The notes: generated by a model from the letters alone, not told the origin. DNA of 64,000 nt from Sinohyriopsis cumingii (GCA_028554795.2 CM068825.1:153404053-153468052), one strand, 5' to 3'; shown: positions 9,232 through 19,504, numbered from the stretch's first letter. Numbers and translations: made by a program.

Positions 9232-10533
9232 ATGATGCACCGAGAGTCTTGCGCTTGTTCCAAGACGGAACTGGATCTGTTTGCCATGCCCCCCACCATG
9301 ATGGCCATGCAAGAATCCCAATGGGTGGAATTTCATCCCGTCTCCTCACTGGCCGATTCCGCTCCCATCGAGTTTGAAATCAAGGGACAGCCCGAAGATT
9401 ACATCGATCTGAATAGCAGTTACTTGTACTTGAAAGTCAAAGTTCTAGATAAGGATAATGGTCCAGTAGAAGACAGTGAGAATATAGCTCCCATCAACAA
9501 TTTCATGCATTCCTTGTTCAGCTCAGTGGACTTGTACTTGAATAACAAACTAGTCAGTAGCAGCATGGATACATACCCTTACCGTGCCTACCTGGAAAAT
9601 CTCTTGACGTACGGAATAGATGCCAAGGATACTCATCTCAATGCCTGCGTGCTGTGGGAACCTGACGAAGCGACCAAGTTCGACCTTGTAGATGGAAGCA
9701 ATCCCGGCTTTGAGGAAAGAGAAAGTAAAATCTTAAATAAGAAGAGTTTAGAACTAATGGATCGTTTGCATTTGGACATGTGGTTGCAAGAGAAATATTT
9801 GCTGAACGGGGTCAATGTCCGCTTGAGACTAAATCGTAGCAGTACCGCTTTCCATTTGTTGGCTGATACTACTGCTGGCAATCCTAAAAGCAAAATCGAG
9901 GAGGCCAAACTCTACGTACGACGCGTGGAAGTGTTGCCTAAAGTGGGAAACGACATCAGTCAGACGTTGAGCAGAACGACCGCCAAGTATCCGATACGTC
10001 GCGTGGAAGTGAAAACGTTCACCATTCCCGCTAACCATCATTCCATGATCGAAGATCATCTGTTCCAAGGACAGTTACCCAAGCGTTTAATCCTTGGTAT
10101 GGTTGAGAATGAAGCCTTCAACGGAGCCTTCCCTAAAAATCCTTTCAACTTTCAACACTTCAAGGTGAAGAAAATCGAAGTCAGTCGCGATGGCAAGACC
10201 TTGTGTACCCGACCTTTCGAACCTGACTTTGCCAAGAAGAATTACTTGAGATCGTACTTGTCCCTGTACGAAGCCACGGGCCAGTTAGGAACCAACACCA
10301 GTCACGGGATTACGTACGACGATTACGCAGGAGGCTATGCTTTGTAGGCTTTCGATTTCACTCCAGACCAAGGCAGCGACGAGGGACATTTTCACCCTAT
10401 AAAATCCGGCCAGATTCGTGTGGAACTTCAGTTTGCAGAACCACTGGACAAGACAGTGAACGTCATCCTGTATGCAGAATTCGATAATACCATAGAAATC
10501 AACAGTTTGAGAGAAGTCATCCTAGATTACTAG
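9232..10533 (+). pseudogene. mcp: Major capsid protein (double jelly-roll), one in-frame TAG
   Basis: The frame starts at ATG 9232 and reaches the natural end at TAG 10531-10533 (434 codons). It is interrupted by TAG at 10345-10347, where B and C have TGG. Conserved stretches include VDLYLNNKLVSSSMDTYPYR and SYLSLYEATGQLG. This is the hexon-like protein that builds the icosahedral shell. Elements B and C carry a different stop 8 codons downstream (TAA where A has CAA at 10369-10371). Two short blocks, around 9448-9485 and 9655-9750, differ between copies and look like surface loops. Confidence 0.92.
10397..10404 (+). promoter_or_regulatory. TATA-like element inside the MCP gene
   Basis: CTATAAAA lies within the 3' part of the capsid gene, about 140 nt before the ATG at 10539. 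It is conserved in B (about 19822-19830) and C (about 57675-57683). The coding constraint makes its promoter role uncertain. Confidence 0.3.
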
Positions 10534-10538
10534 AAGCC

Positions 10539-11024
10539 ATGGAAGACTGTTATCGCTCTTTACCTAGTGAAGAAACTTTGGAGATGAAATGTGAGGAGAC
10601 TGTGGAAGAAGAAGAAGTGATCATGATGAAGTCGAGATGGTCAGAACAAGAAGCCCATTTAGTCTCCTGTTTTGCCAAACACTTGGTGGAAAAAATGACG
10701 GAATTGATCAAGAAAAATTGCTATGGATGTCAAAACGATCATCCCAGTCAAATTCAACACGATAAATGCCTAATGTTAAGTCAAGAAGAAAAATTGGACG
10801 AGTATCTGGACGAAGCTTGGAGTCTCATCTCGGACAAAGACGTGTTGCACCAGTGGTATAAAGACTTGCGTGAACATTCTTGTCCGCCATTAACCACTCA
10901 AGAGATCCATCGTATCGAAGCTCTCCTGAATCAGAGTGAGGAAACAGAACGAATAACCGTTTATTCGTCAGACATTTTCAAGCAAAAAGTCAGGATCGAA
11001 TTGACGACTTATTATTACCTGTGA
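10539..11024 (+). CDS. Conserved Polinton protein with Cys/His cluster
   Basis: 161 aa, acidic. A central motif NCYGCQNDHPSQIQHDKCL (about 10720-10775) has a CxxC...H...H...C arrangement that could bind zinc. Similar GCxxxHPSQxxH stretches are common in Polinton-encoded proteins of unknown role, to my knowledge. The gene starts 5 nt after the end of the MCP frame. C has an intact 160-aa version; in B only the first 22 codons survive a deletion. Its position between capsid and protease suggests a structural or assembly role. Confidence 0.7.
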   Translation: MEDCYRSLPSEETLEMKCEETVEEEEVIMMKSRWSEQEAHLVSCFAKHLVEKMTELIKKNCYGCQNDHPSQIQHDKCLMLSQEEKLDEYLDEAWSLISDKDVLHQWYKDLREHSCPPLTTQEIHRIEALLNQSEETERITVYSSDIFKQKVRIELTTYYYL

Positions 11025-11052
11025 AGAAGAAGAAAAAAAACACACACAAAAC

Positions 11053-11613
11053 ATGGATACCTGGGAACTTTATTACCCTTTGAACCACAGTTCGTATACG
11101 GCTTCTTGGAATCCTGTCGTCTGTGCTAAAGATGAACTCCCTCATCGCAAACCTAAAGACCATCAAGCTTACGTGATCAACACGGACGACAGTCATCTCC
11201 CAGGAACACACTGGGTAGCCGTTTACTTTCCTCAAGAAGGATGTGTGGAATATTTCGATTCGTACGGATTGCCCCCTTTGGAAGACGATATCATCGACTT
11301 TATGAGAAGAAATGCTCAAACCACCCGATTCAATAATGTGAAATTACAAGGCACAGATTCCTTGGTGTGTGGACAGTACTGTGTGTATTTTCTGCATCAT
11401 CGCAGCCTGGGCTATTCCTTAGAACATTTAGTGACTCATTTTGATCCTCGTTCTTCTTCTAGAAACGATGTGAAAGTAGATCGATGGTTTTGTGACCATT
11501 ATGCTTATCTTTTGTCTCAAGCTAGGAAACGTAGTGTCCATCAATGGCGTAATGATTTCCAACAGTGGAAATCACAATTTCATTCACAACGTTGTCAGCC
11601 CTGTTTAAAGTAG
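11053..11613 (+). CDS. Adenain-like cysteine protease
   Basis: 186 aa. The C5-family catalytic set can be placed as H53 (GTHWVA), D69 (YFDSYG), Q99 and C106 (LVCGQYC). Such proteases mature virion proteins such as pVI and core proteins in adenoviruses and Polintons. An additional in-frame region upstream is not needed, because the ATG at 11053 is conserved in C. Element B has lost this gene completely by a deletion of about 1 kb. It is followed by an A/T-rich 3' flank with AATAAA. Confidence 0.93.
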   Translation: MDTWELYYPLNHSSYTASWNPVVCAKDELPHRKPKDHQAYVINTDDSHLPGTHWVAVYFPQEGCVEYFDSYGLPPLEDDIIDFMRRNAQTTRFNNVKLQGTDSLVCGQYCVYFLHHRSLGYSLEHLVTHFDPRSSSRNDVKVDRWFCDHYAYLLSQARKRSVHQWRNDFQQWKSQFHSQRCQPCLK

Positions 11614-11724
11614 ATTGTCAATTGAGAAAAAAATGTTTGTGATTTGAAAAAAATTGTTTGATGTTATCATGTTGGATTATTGTTAAAAATGTTAGAGTTG
11701 TTGTTTAGTGTTAAGTGATTTTTG

Positions 11725-11730
11725 AATAAA
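11725..11730 (+). terminator. Polyadenylation signal after the protease gene
   Basis: AATAAA at 11725-11730, about 112 nt after the stop, in an A/T-rich tract. The tract is conserved in B (about 19505-19620) and C (about 56330-56465). Confidence 0.55.
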
Positions 11731-11857
11731 AAATGTTGTGTTTTGAAAAAAAATGCCTTTGTCTTTTGTTTAGCTAGAAGAATGTTGGATTGATGCTCTT
11801 TGATTTCTTACTATCCCTCTCATGACACTCACTGAACGTTGCGGCTCGAAAACCGTG

Positions 11858-11898
11858 TGGGGGATGTTTTCCTTCACGTCCGCGCTTTGACTTTAAGA
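11858..11898 (+). promoter_or_regulatory. Terminal-cassette promoter motif, element A
   Basis: GGGGGATGTTTTCC followed directly by TTCACGTCCGCGCTTT, then a TTTAAG that may serve as TATA, 55 nt before the ATG at 11953. The same block precedes each minus-strand terminal cassette of B and C (17315, 17385, 18514, 19353, 54560, 54630, 55299, 56191). No transcription factor is assigned. Confidence 0.65.
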
Positions 11899-11952
11899 AC
11901 CGGGGGTTGTTTCCAGTCTAACCATCCATTGTCGACTCATCCTCCTAAGAAG

Positions 11953-12303
11953 ATGTGCTCCAAACTAGCTAAGCTCAACGAAGCCTACGTGAATTTGCAT
12001 AGGGTCAGACACAGTCTGATACCGAAGCCAGAAGAAATAGAGAATGTGAGAATGTTAAAAGTCACTGAAGACCTGATAGAAGAGCTCTTCAGAGAAGAAG
12101 TGAACAGGGAGAAAGAAGAATGGACAGAGAAGTACAGACTTCAGAGACAGCAGCAACAACAACAACAGCAGCAGCAACCTGAAGCTGACAGAGGCTTTGT
12201 CCATTGTCGTATCGACACCAAAGAGTTCTTCTTCTCTTTCCGAAGAAGCAGACCTATCGCCAGAAAGTCTATCCTCAGAGGACATCGCATTCTTAGAAAC
12301 TAA
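11953..12303 (+). CDS. PolyQ coiled-coil terminal-cassette protein
   Basis: 116 aa. The N-terminal part (KLAKLNEAYVNLHRVR...) and the segment before the Gln run look like a continuous amphipathic coiled coil. They are followed by a Gln tract (about 12148-12178, CAG/CAA mixed) and a basic Ser/Arg-rich end. Homologues: B 18945-19295 (intact) and C 55752-56129 (in-frame stop). The stop is 33 nt before a histone-type stem-loop. No known family recognised. Confidence 0.7.
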   Translation: MCSKLAKLNEAYVNLHRVRHSLIPKPEEIENVRMLKVTEDLIEELFREEVNREKEEWTEKYRLQRQQQQQQQQQQPEADRGFVHCRIDTKEFFFSFRRSRPIARKSILRGHRILRN

Positions 12304-12336
12304 AAAAGATTGCCATAGCAAACAAAAAAAAACAAC

Positions 12337-12376
12337 AGCCCTTTTCAGGGCTACCCCAATACTCTAGAAAAGAAAT
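12337..12376 (+). terminator. Histone-mRNA-type 3' end, copy 1
   Basis: Stem AGCCCT, loop TTTC, stem AGGGCT (12337-12352), with 3' flank ACCCCA. About 10 nt later comes a purine-rich element, CTCTAGAAAAGAAAT (12362-12376), like the U7-binding histone downstream element. It begins 33 nt after the stop of the polyQ gene, as in replication-dependent histone genes. Confidence 0.75.
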
Positions 12377-12379
12377 AAT

Positions 12380-12637
12380 TATTAATTTGCCAATGTGTGT
12401 AGGTAGAGTAGTGTGAATATAAACACTAACTCTTTTATAAAAAATGTGAGGGTATGTGTTAGAGTGTTTGTAAGTGTTAAAGTAAGTTGGTGTGGATAGT
12501 AGATTAATATGATGTTTTTTTGGTGTTTGAGGTGTATATTTGGGGTTAGATTGGATTGCTTTGCGTATGTGGATAGTCTATTGAAGTGATTTATAAAAAA
12601 TTTTAAAATAGTAATGGGTAGTATAAAAAAGTGAGTG
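12380..12637 (+). repeat. Subterminal block shared by family-1 elements
   Basis: A non-coding stretch starting with the conserved GCCAATGTGTGTAGGTAG and AATATAAACACTAACTC blocks. It is also found beyond the stem-loops in B (17935-17970, 18820-18870) and C (54815-54860, 55618-55668). Homology to B ends at 12637. Confidence 0.7.
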
Positions 12638-13139
12638 GGCCTCGCCTATAATTTCTCAGATCAGCCATTCTGCTTTTTCAGGTGACGGGGGTGGGGGTAA
12701 GATTTCATCTGCTCCACCAGGCCAAGTGGGTGTTGTACCGTCTCCAAGAGTGCTTTAACGGTGCTCTGTTTTCCCACTCTGCATTCTTCTGTTTTCATTA
12801 TTTCTTCGTGAGTCTCTCTACATGACTGAGAATTAGTAGCAATAGTGGCGAACACACCGTATGCTTCAAACGCCGAGGTGAAGGAAAATTTCTCTCAGAG
12901 CTGAGATGCGAATGTGACAGAAAGCCCAAATTTTTTTACAAACTCAAAGATCAACAGTACATCAAAATAATTTTCTTCAAAACCGAATCAACACCAATTT
13001 TCAAAATCAACATTTTCTTTAAATATACCCTGCTAACGCTGTAATACAATCATGAACAAATTAACAGGGATGATTAGAATTTCCATGTTAGTTGTGTACT
13101 TGTGAACAGCTATAAAATTGCACACGGTAGTACTTACTA

Positions 13140-13500
13140 TTCAGTCTCAGGTGTACATCAACGCCATTTAGCAAATTCTTGTCTTGCAACCACATACACA
13201 GGTGAGACAATCCATCATTCTAAAATACGACGATCATTAAATTCTACATTGTGATGATCGTCAGCTTCTGTCAACTGAATACACTCAAGGTATCAGGTTT
13301 CCACACCTCAGATACATCGATGTGTTTATTCTTGGCTTCTTTTCCGTACGTCAGGAGATTATCGAGGTGAGCTCTATAAGGGTAGTTGGCCATGCTGCTG
13401 CTGCTTGCCAGTTTGTTGCTCAAGAACAAGTCCAATTTGCTAAAAAAAAAAAACAAATGCGTTAAATTCTTCCCCGGAGGCACTCTGGCATCTGGCACTT
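13140..13500 (-). pseudogene. Relic of a Polinton major capsid gene
   Basis: Two pieces on the minus strand match the MCP in order. One near 13225-13140 reads CMWLQDKNLLNGVDVHLRLN. The other at 13440-13298 reads LDLFLSNKLASSSSMANYPYR and continues like DNLLTYGKEAKN. Between them the frame is broken, and a polyA/T tract near 13440 replaces upstream sequence. The sequence is much more diverged from A, B and C than they are from each other, so this is an older, separate insertion. Confidence 0.75.
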
Positions 13501-13880
13501 ATACTGGGATTGTTTTAAAATTTATAATTCCAAATCTGTACTATGTCCAGACTGTATACTCTATTACACAAATTGCACCCGTCCCTGAAAATAGGCTCCC
13601 TTGAAGAGCTATTTGGTTCATTAAAATCAAAAACCGTGTGCACGAATTTATATTTCGTGTTTCTGACGAACAATCCCCCATTATAGATGTATCAACTCGA
13701 GAACTTGAATCGACAAAAGTGTGTGCGTGTGTTTACGTATTTCTCGGACTGAATCTATATTATGATTAAAAAGACAACCCATCGTACATAAATAAGCATT
13801 GTATTATAAATAAGCATTGTATTATTAACAACCATCATACATAAATAAGCGTTGTATTATTATTATTATTATTATTAAAT

Positions 13881-13991
<111 letters not shown>

Positions 13992-16520
13992 GCTGTTTCC
14001 CATGTAAAACTAGATGTCTAAATAATCAGGTTTATTTTTGCGAGAATTCTTGTGATTACAAAGGGAGGGGTCTGAATTAGTCTTGTTTGCAAATGACAAA
14101 GAAGAAAAAAGCAAATTATCAGTTCTGTCTAGTATGTAATAGGGTTGTGCTTTTTTAAATATCAAATGCATGTTATGAATAGTAAGACTGTGTGATATGA
14201 ATGAATAACTGATCTTATATACTTTTAGATACTTAAGTGATAACAAAAAGTCCAGACATCCTAGTCAGGTCAAATTCAATCCATATATTTACTGGAACAA
14301 ATGGAATTACGGGAACAAAACTGAAATTACCTGAAGAAAAATGTATTAGTCGAACTTAAAACTTTAAAGTTAACAGCACTGTCCATGTAGAAGACAATTT
14401 TCAATATATTCATTTTTTGTGATGAGCATATTTGTGGCGAAATGAAATCATCTATATATTATTTATAATTAATTATTAATTAGCATAATGAATTATTAAT
14501 TAGCATAATGAATTATTTATACATTAGTCATGATGAGCTTTAGTTTAACAGATCCTCTAATTTGTTAATAAGTAGTACATTTAAGTTGTCGTAACGTGGA
14601 CACCTCATGGTGACAGTCATAGCTTAAATCAAGTTAGCCACTTCGATACTCATTATTTCCTTTTTTACCGAAATAAACAAATTTGTGACTTACTTCATCC
14701 CAATTGTTAAACAGTTTTGTACGCTGTACTGTAGCACACGCTCGTTTTACTCTCTCTCTCTCTCTCATGCACACGCATACACTTTAAGCATTATATGTCC
14801 CTCTAGGTGATTACACTATGCATTAGAGTAATTGGATTATTATGAGGATTTAGTAAATTTCAATCAACTGTAACGTCATCATTCTATGTATTTATTACTA
14901 CCATTCGCCACTTATCGGACCTTTCAAGTATATCCTAGTTACGTGATTACATGAATTGTATTTGAAATGACAAAGTAAGTAATTCACTACGAAAACATTT
15001 AAATCAAAGTTTATTTTGCTTTTTAATAATTTTCAAAAAACTTCAAATCATAATTTCCGCATATATAGTGATATATACAAGTTGTGTACTGTAAATACGT
15101 CTTGAGGTACTTGACACTCCAATTTTTCAGGTCACATTCACTGCTTTGTTTGACGCCATTACCATACAGATGTACTCACCGGACGAATGCTGCATCATGG
15201 ATAAATCACGTGAATTAATTAGCCAAGAGGCATAACAACCCTTTCCGAACAGGTCCCTAACAGATGAGGAAAATCTGGGAATTTGTTTTCTTTAAAAAAT
15301 CTAACCGTATGCAAAATACGAAACTGTAGAGCGCCACGTTAGCTGATTCTCAAATAATAATGGACATGGGGAGATAACCTTGTCATATACTTTAATACTT
15401 TGTCTCGTAGTTATAGCATAGTTATCAATACATTCAAAAAGCACCGGGCAACATAAAATATGACAAATGTAAGATTATATGTGACAAAAAGAGTAGTACA
15501 TTCATAATTTTAATTTCATATCTGGTTAAAAGAGTACATACGGACTGATACAGATCAAGATAAATAAGGAAATGTCGAATGCAGTGTTCACAGAATACCA
15601 GAGGAATTATCCCATGGAAGATGGAAGCATTGAATATAGATCGTAATTAAGCAGAAACGTGGTGTAAGAGCAAAATGCAAAATGTACTCACACTAATACT
15701 CCTGGCCGAAAAACTGTCATGATAAATAAAACACAATATGACTTAAATGTTACACTCTTTCTTATTGGTGGAAGTTCAAAATCAATTTTAATCCGCCCGT
15801 AGACTATATATAGACGCGAGACAAGACAAGACCAGATGGTGACGATGAATGTATATAGCTAGACTGCCATCTCAAATTGATGTTTGATCTGAACATCACG
15901 AATTACGTTATAGCCGTTTGAACGATCAAGAAAAGAAGAGAAGCAGCTGCCTTTGTCAGAATAAATGATGTGTCTCAGAAGAGGGTTAGAAAATGGAGGA
16001 GAATCTTGAGACGAAGAAACTGAAGAAGTGTGGTATGTGTTAAAATTTTTGGTTAACAAACCCAACAGCCCTTTTGATAGATACTTAGTTCTCTCAGAAA
16101 CAGAGATATTACTCCAATGATTACCGAAAATCAATATTTGTATGTATGTATCTGTCTTTGTCTATGGTTTGTCTTTCACGATTAATACTTAAACCCCCTT
16201 TTCACTCAGCTGTCTTGTGGTTGATAGTAAACTTTTGTGTGAGAGTAAAATAATTATGATTGTGTGTAATCACTCTTAGCCTTTCCATTAATGCTTATTT
16301 GTATGTGTGAGTATTCCTACCCTTTCTGGGATGATATTATGTTTGTGTTAGCCCTAGTCCTTTTTCTCTCCTTACACTCATTGCAGTATATAATTAGATT
16401 AGAGTGCATAGTGTTTGACTGCATCTCCCTCTTTTTACGCCCTATCCTGTTTTGGATAGTTGGTATGGGTGCTTGTCAGTCCAACGAGTGTTGGTTAGTA
16501 AATGTAGATGCAGGTCATTA

Positions 16521-16526
16521 AATGAC
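16521..16526. repeat. Target-site duplication, left of element B
   Basis: aatgac directly before the AG that starts the left TIR. The right flank at 33456-33461 reads aatgat, one mismatch. Six-base duplications are typical of Polinton integration. Confidence 0.75.
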
Positions 16527-16854
16527 AGTAGTTAAGTGGGTCACCCTAGGGACAATGGGACTTAGCATTAAAAAGACCCCTGGGCAACTCTAGGGACAAT
16601 GGAAATTTAACATGGAGAAAAATCGTGGGCAACTCTAGGGACAATGGGAATTTAACACAGAGTTTGGGTCTGTCTAGGGACAAGGGGAAATTAACATGGG
16701 AATAGAGTTTGGGCTTGTCTAGGGAAAAGGGGAATTGAATATGGAATTTTTTTTTAAAAAAAATTTTTTTTTAAATTTAAATTTAAATTTAGGCAATGGA
16801 AAGGCTATCTCTTTTCGAGAAATATGGCTGGCCCTGAAAAGGGCCTTTGGGTTT
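16527..16854 (+). repeat. Left terminal inverted repeat of element B
   Basis: Pairs with 33125-33455. From the outside in: tandem units of about 45 bp containing CTAGGGACAATGG, an A/T palindromic tract with AAATTT repeats (about 16747-16790), and then the downstream element and stem-loop of the outermost gene (16803-16845). Confidence 0.93.
16803..16845 (-). terminator. Histone-mRNA-type 3' end, copy 2 (inside left TIR)
   Basis: On minus: GGCCCT-TTTC-AGGGCC (16845-16830) preceded by CCCAAA, then CGAAAAGAGATAGCC as downstream element (16817-16803). It lies 19 nt after the stop of the 129-aa gene and is identical in the right TIR. Confidence 0.75.
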
Positions 16855-16864
16855 TCTTCTGCTT

Positions 16865-17254
16865 CTAGTTTCTTCTTTTTTTCCACCAAGTTCTTATTTT
16901 ATCTCCAACACTCTTTCTCTTCTTTTCTTTCTTTTTTTTCTCCTGCTCTTCTTTCTTCTTCTCTTCATCCTCTTCTTTCTTCCTCTTCTCATTTTCTTCT
17001 TCTTTTTCAATCTTTTCGTTCCATTTGCTTATTCTTATTCTTTCCTCTTCATCCTCCTTCTCCTCCTTTATCTCTTTCATGACACCACTAATCTTGTCCT
17101 TTACCTTTTTTAAGTTATTAATTTCCATCTTTACACGATGGGGACTATAGGAATAATGGTCTTCAACCAGTCTTATCAACATCTGCTCCATCATTCCTAA
17201 GTTGTCTAAAACGTCTTGTAATGTTTGTATTTTGTCCATTTGGTTAGAAGCCAT
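16865..17254 (-). CDS. E/K-rich coiled-coil terminal-cassette protein
   Basis: 129 aa, starting MASNQMDKIQTLQDVL. The first 75 residues are a regular amphipathic helix region with MEQMLIRLVEDHYSYSPHR. The rest is a run of Glu and Lys ending in a basic KKRRN. The C homologue (53934-54509) has the same N-terminus but a shifted frame in the E/K tract. The stop sits 19 nt before a histone-type stem-loop. Two copies of the cassette promoter motif lie upstream. Function unknown; the length and composition suggest a nucleic-acid- or protein-binding rod. Confidence 0.65.
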   Translation of the reverse strand: MASNQMDKIQTLQDVLDNLGMMEQMLIRLVEDHYSYSPHRVKMEINNLKKVKDKISGVMKEIKEEKEDEEERIRISKWNEKIEKEEENEKRKKEEDEEKKKEEQEKKKKEKKRKSVGDKIRTWWKKRRN

Positions 17255-17314
17255 CTTCTTTTTTTATTCTTTGCAGAATGGTTTGAAGGACGAATACTGT
17301 GGGTTCGTATACTT

Positions 17315-17414
17315 AAAGCGCGTACGTGAAGGAAAACATCCCCCTAAAACGTAAAATTGATCTTACCTAGATCATGACCAAACAACGCGCGGACGTGAAG
17401 GAAAACATCCCCTA
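17315..17414 (-). promoter_or_regulatory. Terminal-cassette promoter, two motif copies
   Basis: Two copies of the GGATGTTTTCCTTCACGT-CCGCGC block (17344-17315, with one base changed, and 17414-17385) flank a conserved spacer with TAGATCATGA. The inner copy is about 60 bp from the ATG at 17254. The same double arrangement precedes the C homologue at 54560-54660. Confidence 0.6.
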
Positions 17415-17430
17415 CTTTTTCATTTCATAT

Positions 17431-17905
17431 AATAAAACCCAAACTATACTCTCCACATACGCTAAGAAACAATAAACAAATCCATAATCTACTATCCACA
17501 CAATCGTACGTGAGCGGGTACAAACACAAACACACAAACACATAGGCTAAGAAACAATAAACAAAATCCATAATCTACTATCCACACAATCGTACGTGAG
17601 CGCTTACAAAACCCAAACTATACTCTTCACATACGCTAAGAACAATAAACAAATCCATAATCTGCTATCCACACAATCGTACGTGAGCGGGTACAAACAC
17701 AAACACACAAACACAAACACACAAACACATACGCTAAGAAACAATAAACAAAATCCATAATCTACTATCCACACAATCGTACGTGAGCGCTTACAAAACC
17801 CAAACTATACTCTTCACATATGCTAAGAACAATAAACAAATCCATAATCTACTATTCACACAATCGTACGTGAGCGGGTACAAACACGAACACACAAACA
17901 CATAC
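17431..17905. repeat. Tandem repeat array between terminal cassettes
   Basis: About five imperfect copies of a unit of roughly 85-105 bp containing AACAATAAACAAATCCATAA and CAATCGTACGTGAGCG, separated by (ACAAAC)-rich stretches. Elements A and C have one copy of the related unit at the same place, so B has amplified it. Confidence 0.85.
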
Positions 17906-17979
17906 CCTCACACTATCTTAAAAAAGAGTTAGTGTTTATAGTCACACTACTCTACCTACACATTGGCAAATAGATGGTT

Positions 17980-18018
17980 ATTTCTTTTCTAGAGTATTGG
18001 GTAGCCCTGAAAAGGGCT
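17980..18018 (-). terminator. Histone-mRNA-type 3' end, copy 3
   Basis: On minus: AGCCCT-TTTC-AGGGCT (18018-18003), 3' flank ACCCA, then CTCTAGAAAAGAAAT (17994-17980). It lies 47 nt after the stop of the 128-aa gene, with a long A-run between. Confidence 0.75.
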
Positions 18019-18065
18019 GTTTTTTTTTTTTTTTTTTTTTTTTTTTGAACTTCATGGACACCTGG

Positions 18066-18452
18066 TTAATGGTGGCACCTTCCAGGCCTGGCGCCACATA
18101 CACATCTTATCCCCCAGTTACTTTTTACTTTTTTGGGGGAGAGAGCAGAGGCAGGATATGTCGCTTCAGAATCCCAATTTTCGCTCTCTGGGATTCTGAA
18201 ATTTATTCTTCTTCTCTTCTTTTCCTTCTCCCCCTCCTCTTCTTTGTTTCTTCTCTCCTCCTCTTTGTATCTTCTTTCCTCTTCTTCTTCTTCTTTATAT
18301 CTTCTCTCCTCCTCTTCTTTTTTTCTTCTTTCCTCCTCCTCTCTTATCCTTCCCTCCTCCACAATGGCTTCCGCGGCCAGTTCATTCAACAGGCGCCTGG
18401 CATATTCCAGATGCACATGAAGTTCCAACAGTTTAGATAGTCTCGTGTTCAT
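18066..18452 (-). CDS. E/R/K-rich coiled-coil protein with Cys/His C-terminus
   Basis: 128 aa. The N-terminal helix LLELHVHLEYARRLL is followed by a Glu/Arg/Lys run with short repeats (EERRYKEEE). A conserved tail contains IPESENW, PASAL and CVCGARPGRCHH. The C homologue (54936-55232) keeps the tail almost unchanged while the E/K run has changed length. This indicates selection on the tail, which may bind metal. No known family recognised. It has its own promoter motif and stem-loop. Confidence 0.65.
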   Translation of the reverse strand: MNTRLSKLLELHVHLEYARRLLNELAAEAIVEEGRIREEEERRKKEEEERRYKEEEEEERRYKEEERRNKEEEGEKEKKRRRINFRIPESENWDSEATYPASALSPKKVKSNWGIRCVCGARPGRCHH

Positions 18453-18499
18453 TTTTGGTGTTGATCAATCAACAAGGGTAGCTAGACTGCCCAGCGATT

Positions 18500-18610
18500 T
18501 TCAATTTATAGTGAAAGCGCGGACGTGAAGGAAAACATCCCCCTAAAAAACATAAAATTGATGTTACCTACATCATGACCAAAAACAACAACGCGCGGAC
18601 CTAAAAGAAA
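18500..18610 (-). promoter_or_regulatory. Terminal-cassette promoter of the 128-aa gene
   Basis: The motif GGATGTTTTCCTTCACGT-CCGCGC lies at 18543-18514, followed on minus by CACTATAAATTGA (TATA), about 50 nt before the ATG at 18452. A decayed second copy lies at 18610-18590. Matched in C at 55290-55390. Confidence 0.65.
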
Positions 18611-18876
18611 CACTCACTCACTTTTTTATGCTACCCATCACTATTTTAAAATTTTTTATAAATCACTTCAATAGACTATCCACATACGCAAAGCAATCCA
18701 ATCTAACCTCAAATCTACACCTCAAACACCAAATAAAGACATCATTTTAATCTACTATCCACACCAATGTACGTGAGCACTTACAAACACACAAACACAT
18801 ACACTCTCTCTATCAATAAAGAGTTAGTGTTTATATTCACACTACTCTACCTACACACATTGGCAAATCGATCCTT

Positions 18877-18916
18877 ATTTCTTTTCTAGAGTATTTGGGT
18901 AGCCCTGAAAAGGGCT
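18877..18916 (-). terminator. Histone-mRNA-type 3' end, copy 4
   Basis: On minus: AGCCCT-TTTC-AGGGCT (18916-18901), 3' flank ACCCA, then CTCTAGAAAAGAAAT (18891-18877). It lies 28 nt after the stop of the polyQ gene. Confidence 0.75.
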
Positions 18917-18944
18917 GTTTTTTTGTTTGCTATGGCATTCTTTT

Positions 18945-19295
18945 TTAGTTTCTAAGAATGCGATGTCCTCTGAGGATAGACTTTCTGGCGATAGGTCTGC
19001 TTCTTCGGAAAGAGAATAAGAACTCTTTGGTGTCGATACGACAATGGACAAAGCCTCTGTCAGCTTCAGGTTGCTGCTGCTGTTGTTGTTGTTGCTGCTG
19101 TCTCTGAAGTCTGTACTTCTCTGTCCATTCTTCTTTCTCCCTGTTCACTTCTTCTCTGAAGAGCTCTTCTATCAGGTCTTCAGTGACTTTTAACATTCTC
19201 ACATTCTCTATTTCTTCTGGCTTCGGTATCAGACTGTGTCTGACCCTATGCAAATTCACGTAGGCTTCGTTGAGTTTAGCTAGTTTGGAGCACAT
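18945..19295 (-). CDS. PolyQ coiled-coil terminal-cassette protein
   Basis: 116 aa from the ATG at 19295 (an in-frame TTG lies upstream). Nearly identical to the A copy at 11953-12303, with a Gln run near 19070-19100. Intact, and followed by its stem-loop at 18901-18916. Confidence 0.7.
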   Translation of the reverse strand: MCSKLAKLNEAYVNLHRVRHSLIPKPEEIENVRMLKVTEDLIEELFREEVNREKEEWTEKYRLQRQQQQQQQQQQPEADRGFVHCRIDTKEFLFSFRRSRPIARKSILRGHRILRN

Positions 19296-19352
19296 CTTCT
19301 TAGGAGGATGAGTCGACAATGGATGGTTAGACTGGAAACAACCCGGTTCTTA

Positions 19353-19388
19353 AAGTCAAAGCGCGGACGTGAAGGAAAACATCCCCCA
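19353..19388 (-). promoter_or_regulatory. Terminal-cassette promoter of the polyQ gene
   Basis: Single copy of the shared motif with CACGTCCGCGCTTT, followed on minus by TTTAAGAACC, 58 nt before the ATG at 19295. Confidence 0.6.
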
Positions 19389-19504
19389 CACGGTTTTTGA
19401 GTCGCAACGTTTAGTGAGTGTTATGAGAGGGATAGTAAGAAATGAAAGAGCATCAATCCAACATTCTTATAGCTAAACAAAAGACAAAGGCATTTTTTCA
19501 AAAC

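Larger units (their letters stand above)
1..12637 (+). mobile_element. Polinton element A (family 1), right part, truncated
   Basis: The block runs from the C-terminal third of PolB through ATPase, core proteins, integrase, minor capsid, pVI-like, major capsid and protease genes to a terminal cassette, all on +. Gene order and sequence closely match elements B and C in reverse orientation. The left part lies outside the window. On the right, homology to B stops abruptly after the GTGAGTG at 12631-12637. The last two terminal genes and the TIR present in B and C are missing, so the right end was lost by an internal deletion or rearrangement. Several genes carry frameshifts or stops, so this copy is not autonomous as it stands. 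Confidence 0.93.

Noticed and set aside
12661..12855. Minus-strand frame of 64 codons after element A
   Set aside because: Looks slightly protein-like, with a faint resemblance to an OTU-type segment, but is too short and isolated to support a call.
15859..16134. Minus-strand frame of 91 codons in the A-B spacer
   Set aside because: No similarity recognised, no promoter or 3' signal, base composition like the spacer.
16735..17113. Phe/Ser/Leu-rich plus-strand frames opposite the E/K-rich genes (also 18133-18440, 54091-54405)
   Set aside because: They are complements of GAA/AAG-rich coding sequence; the minus-strand frames have promoters and 3'-end signals.
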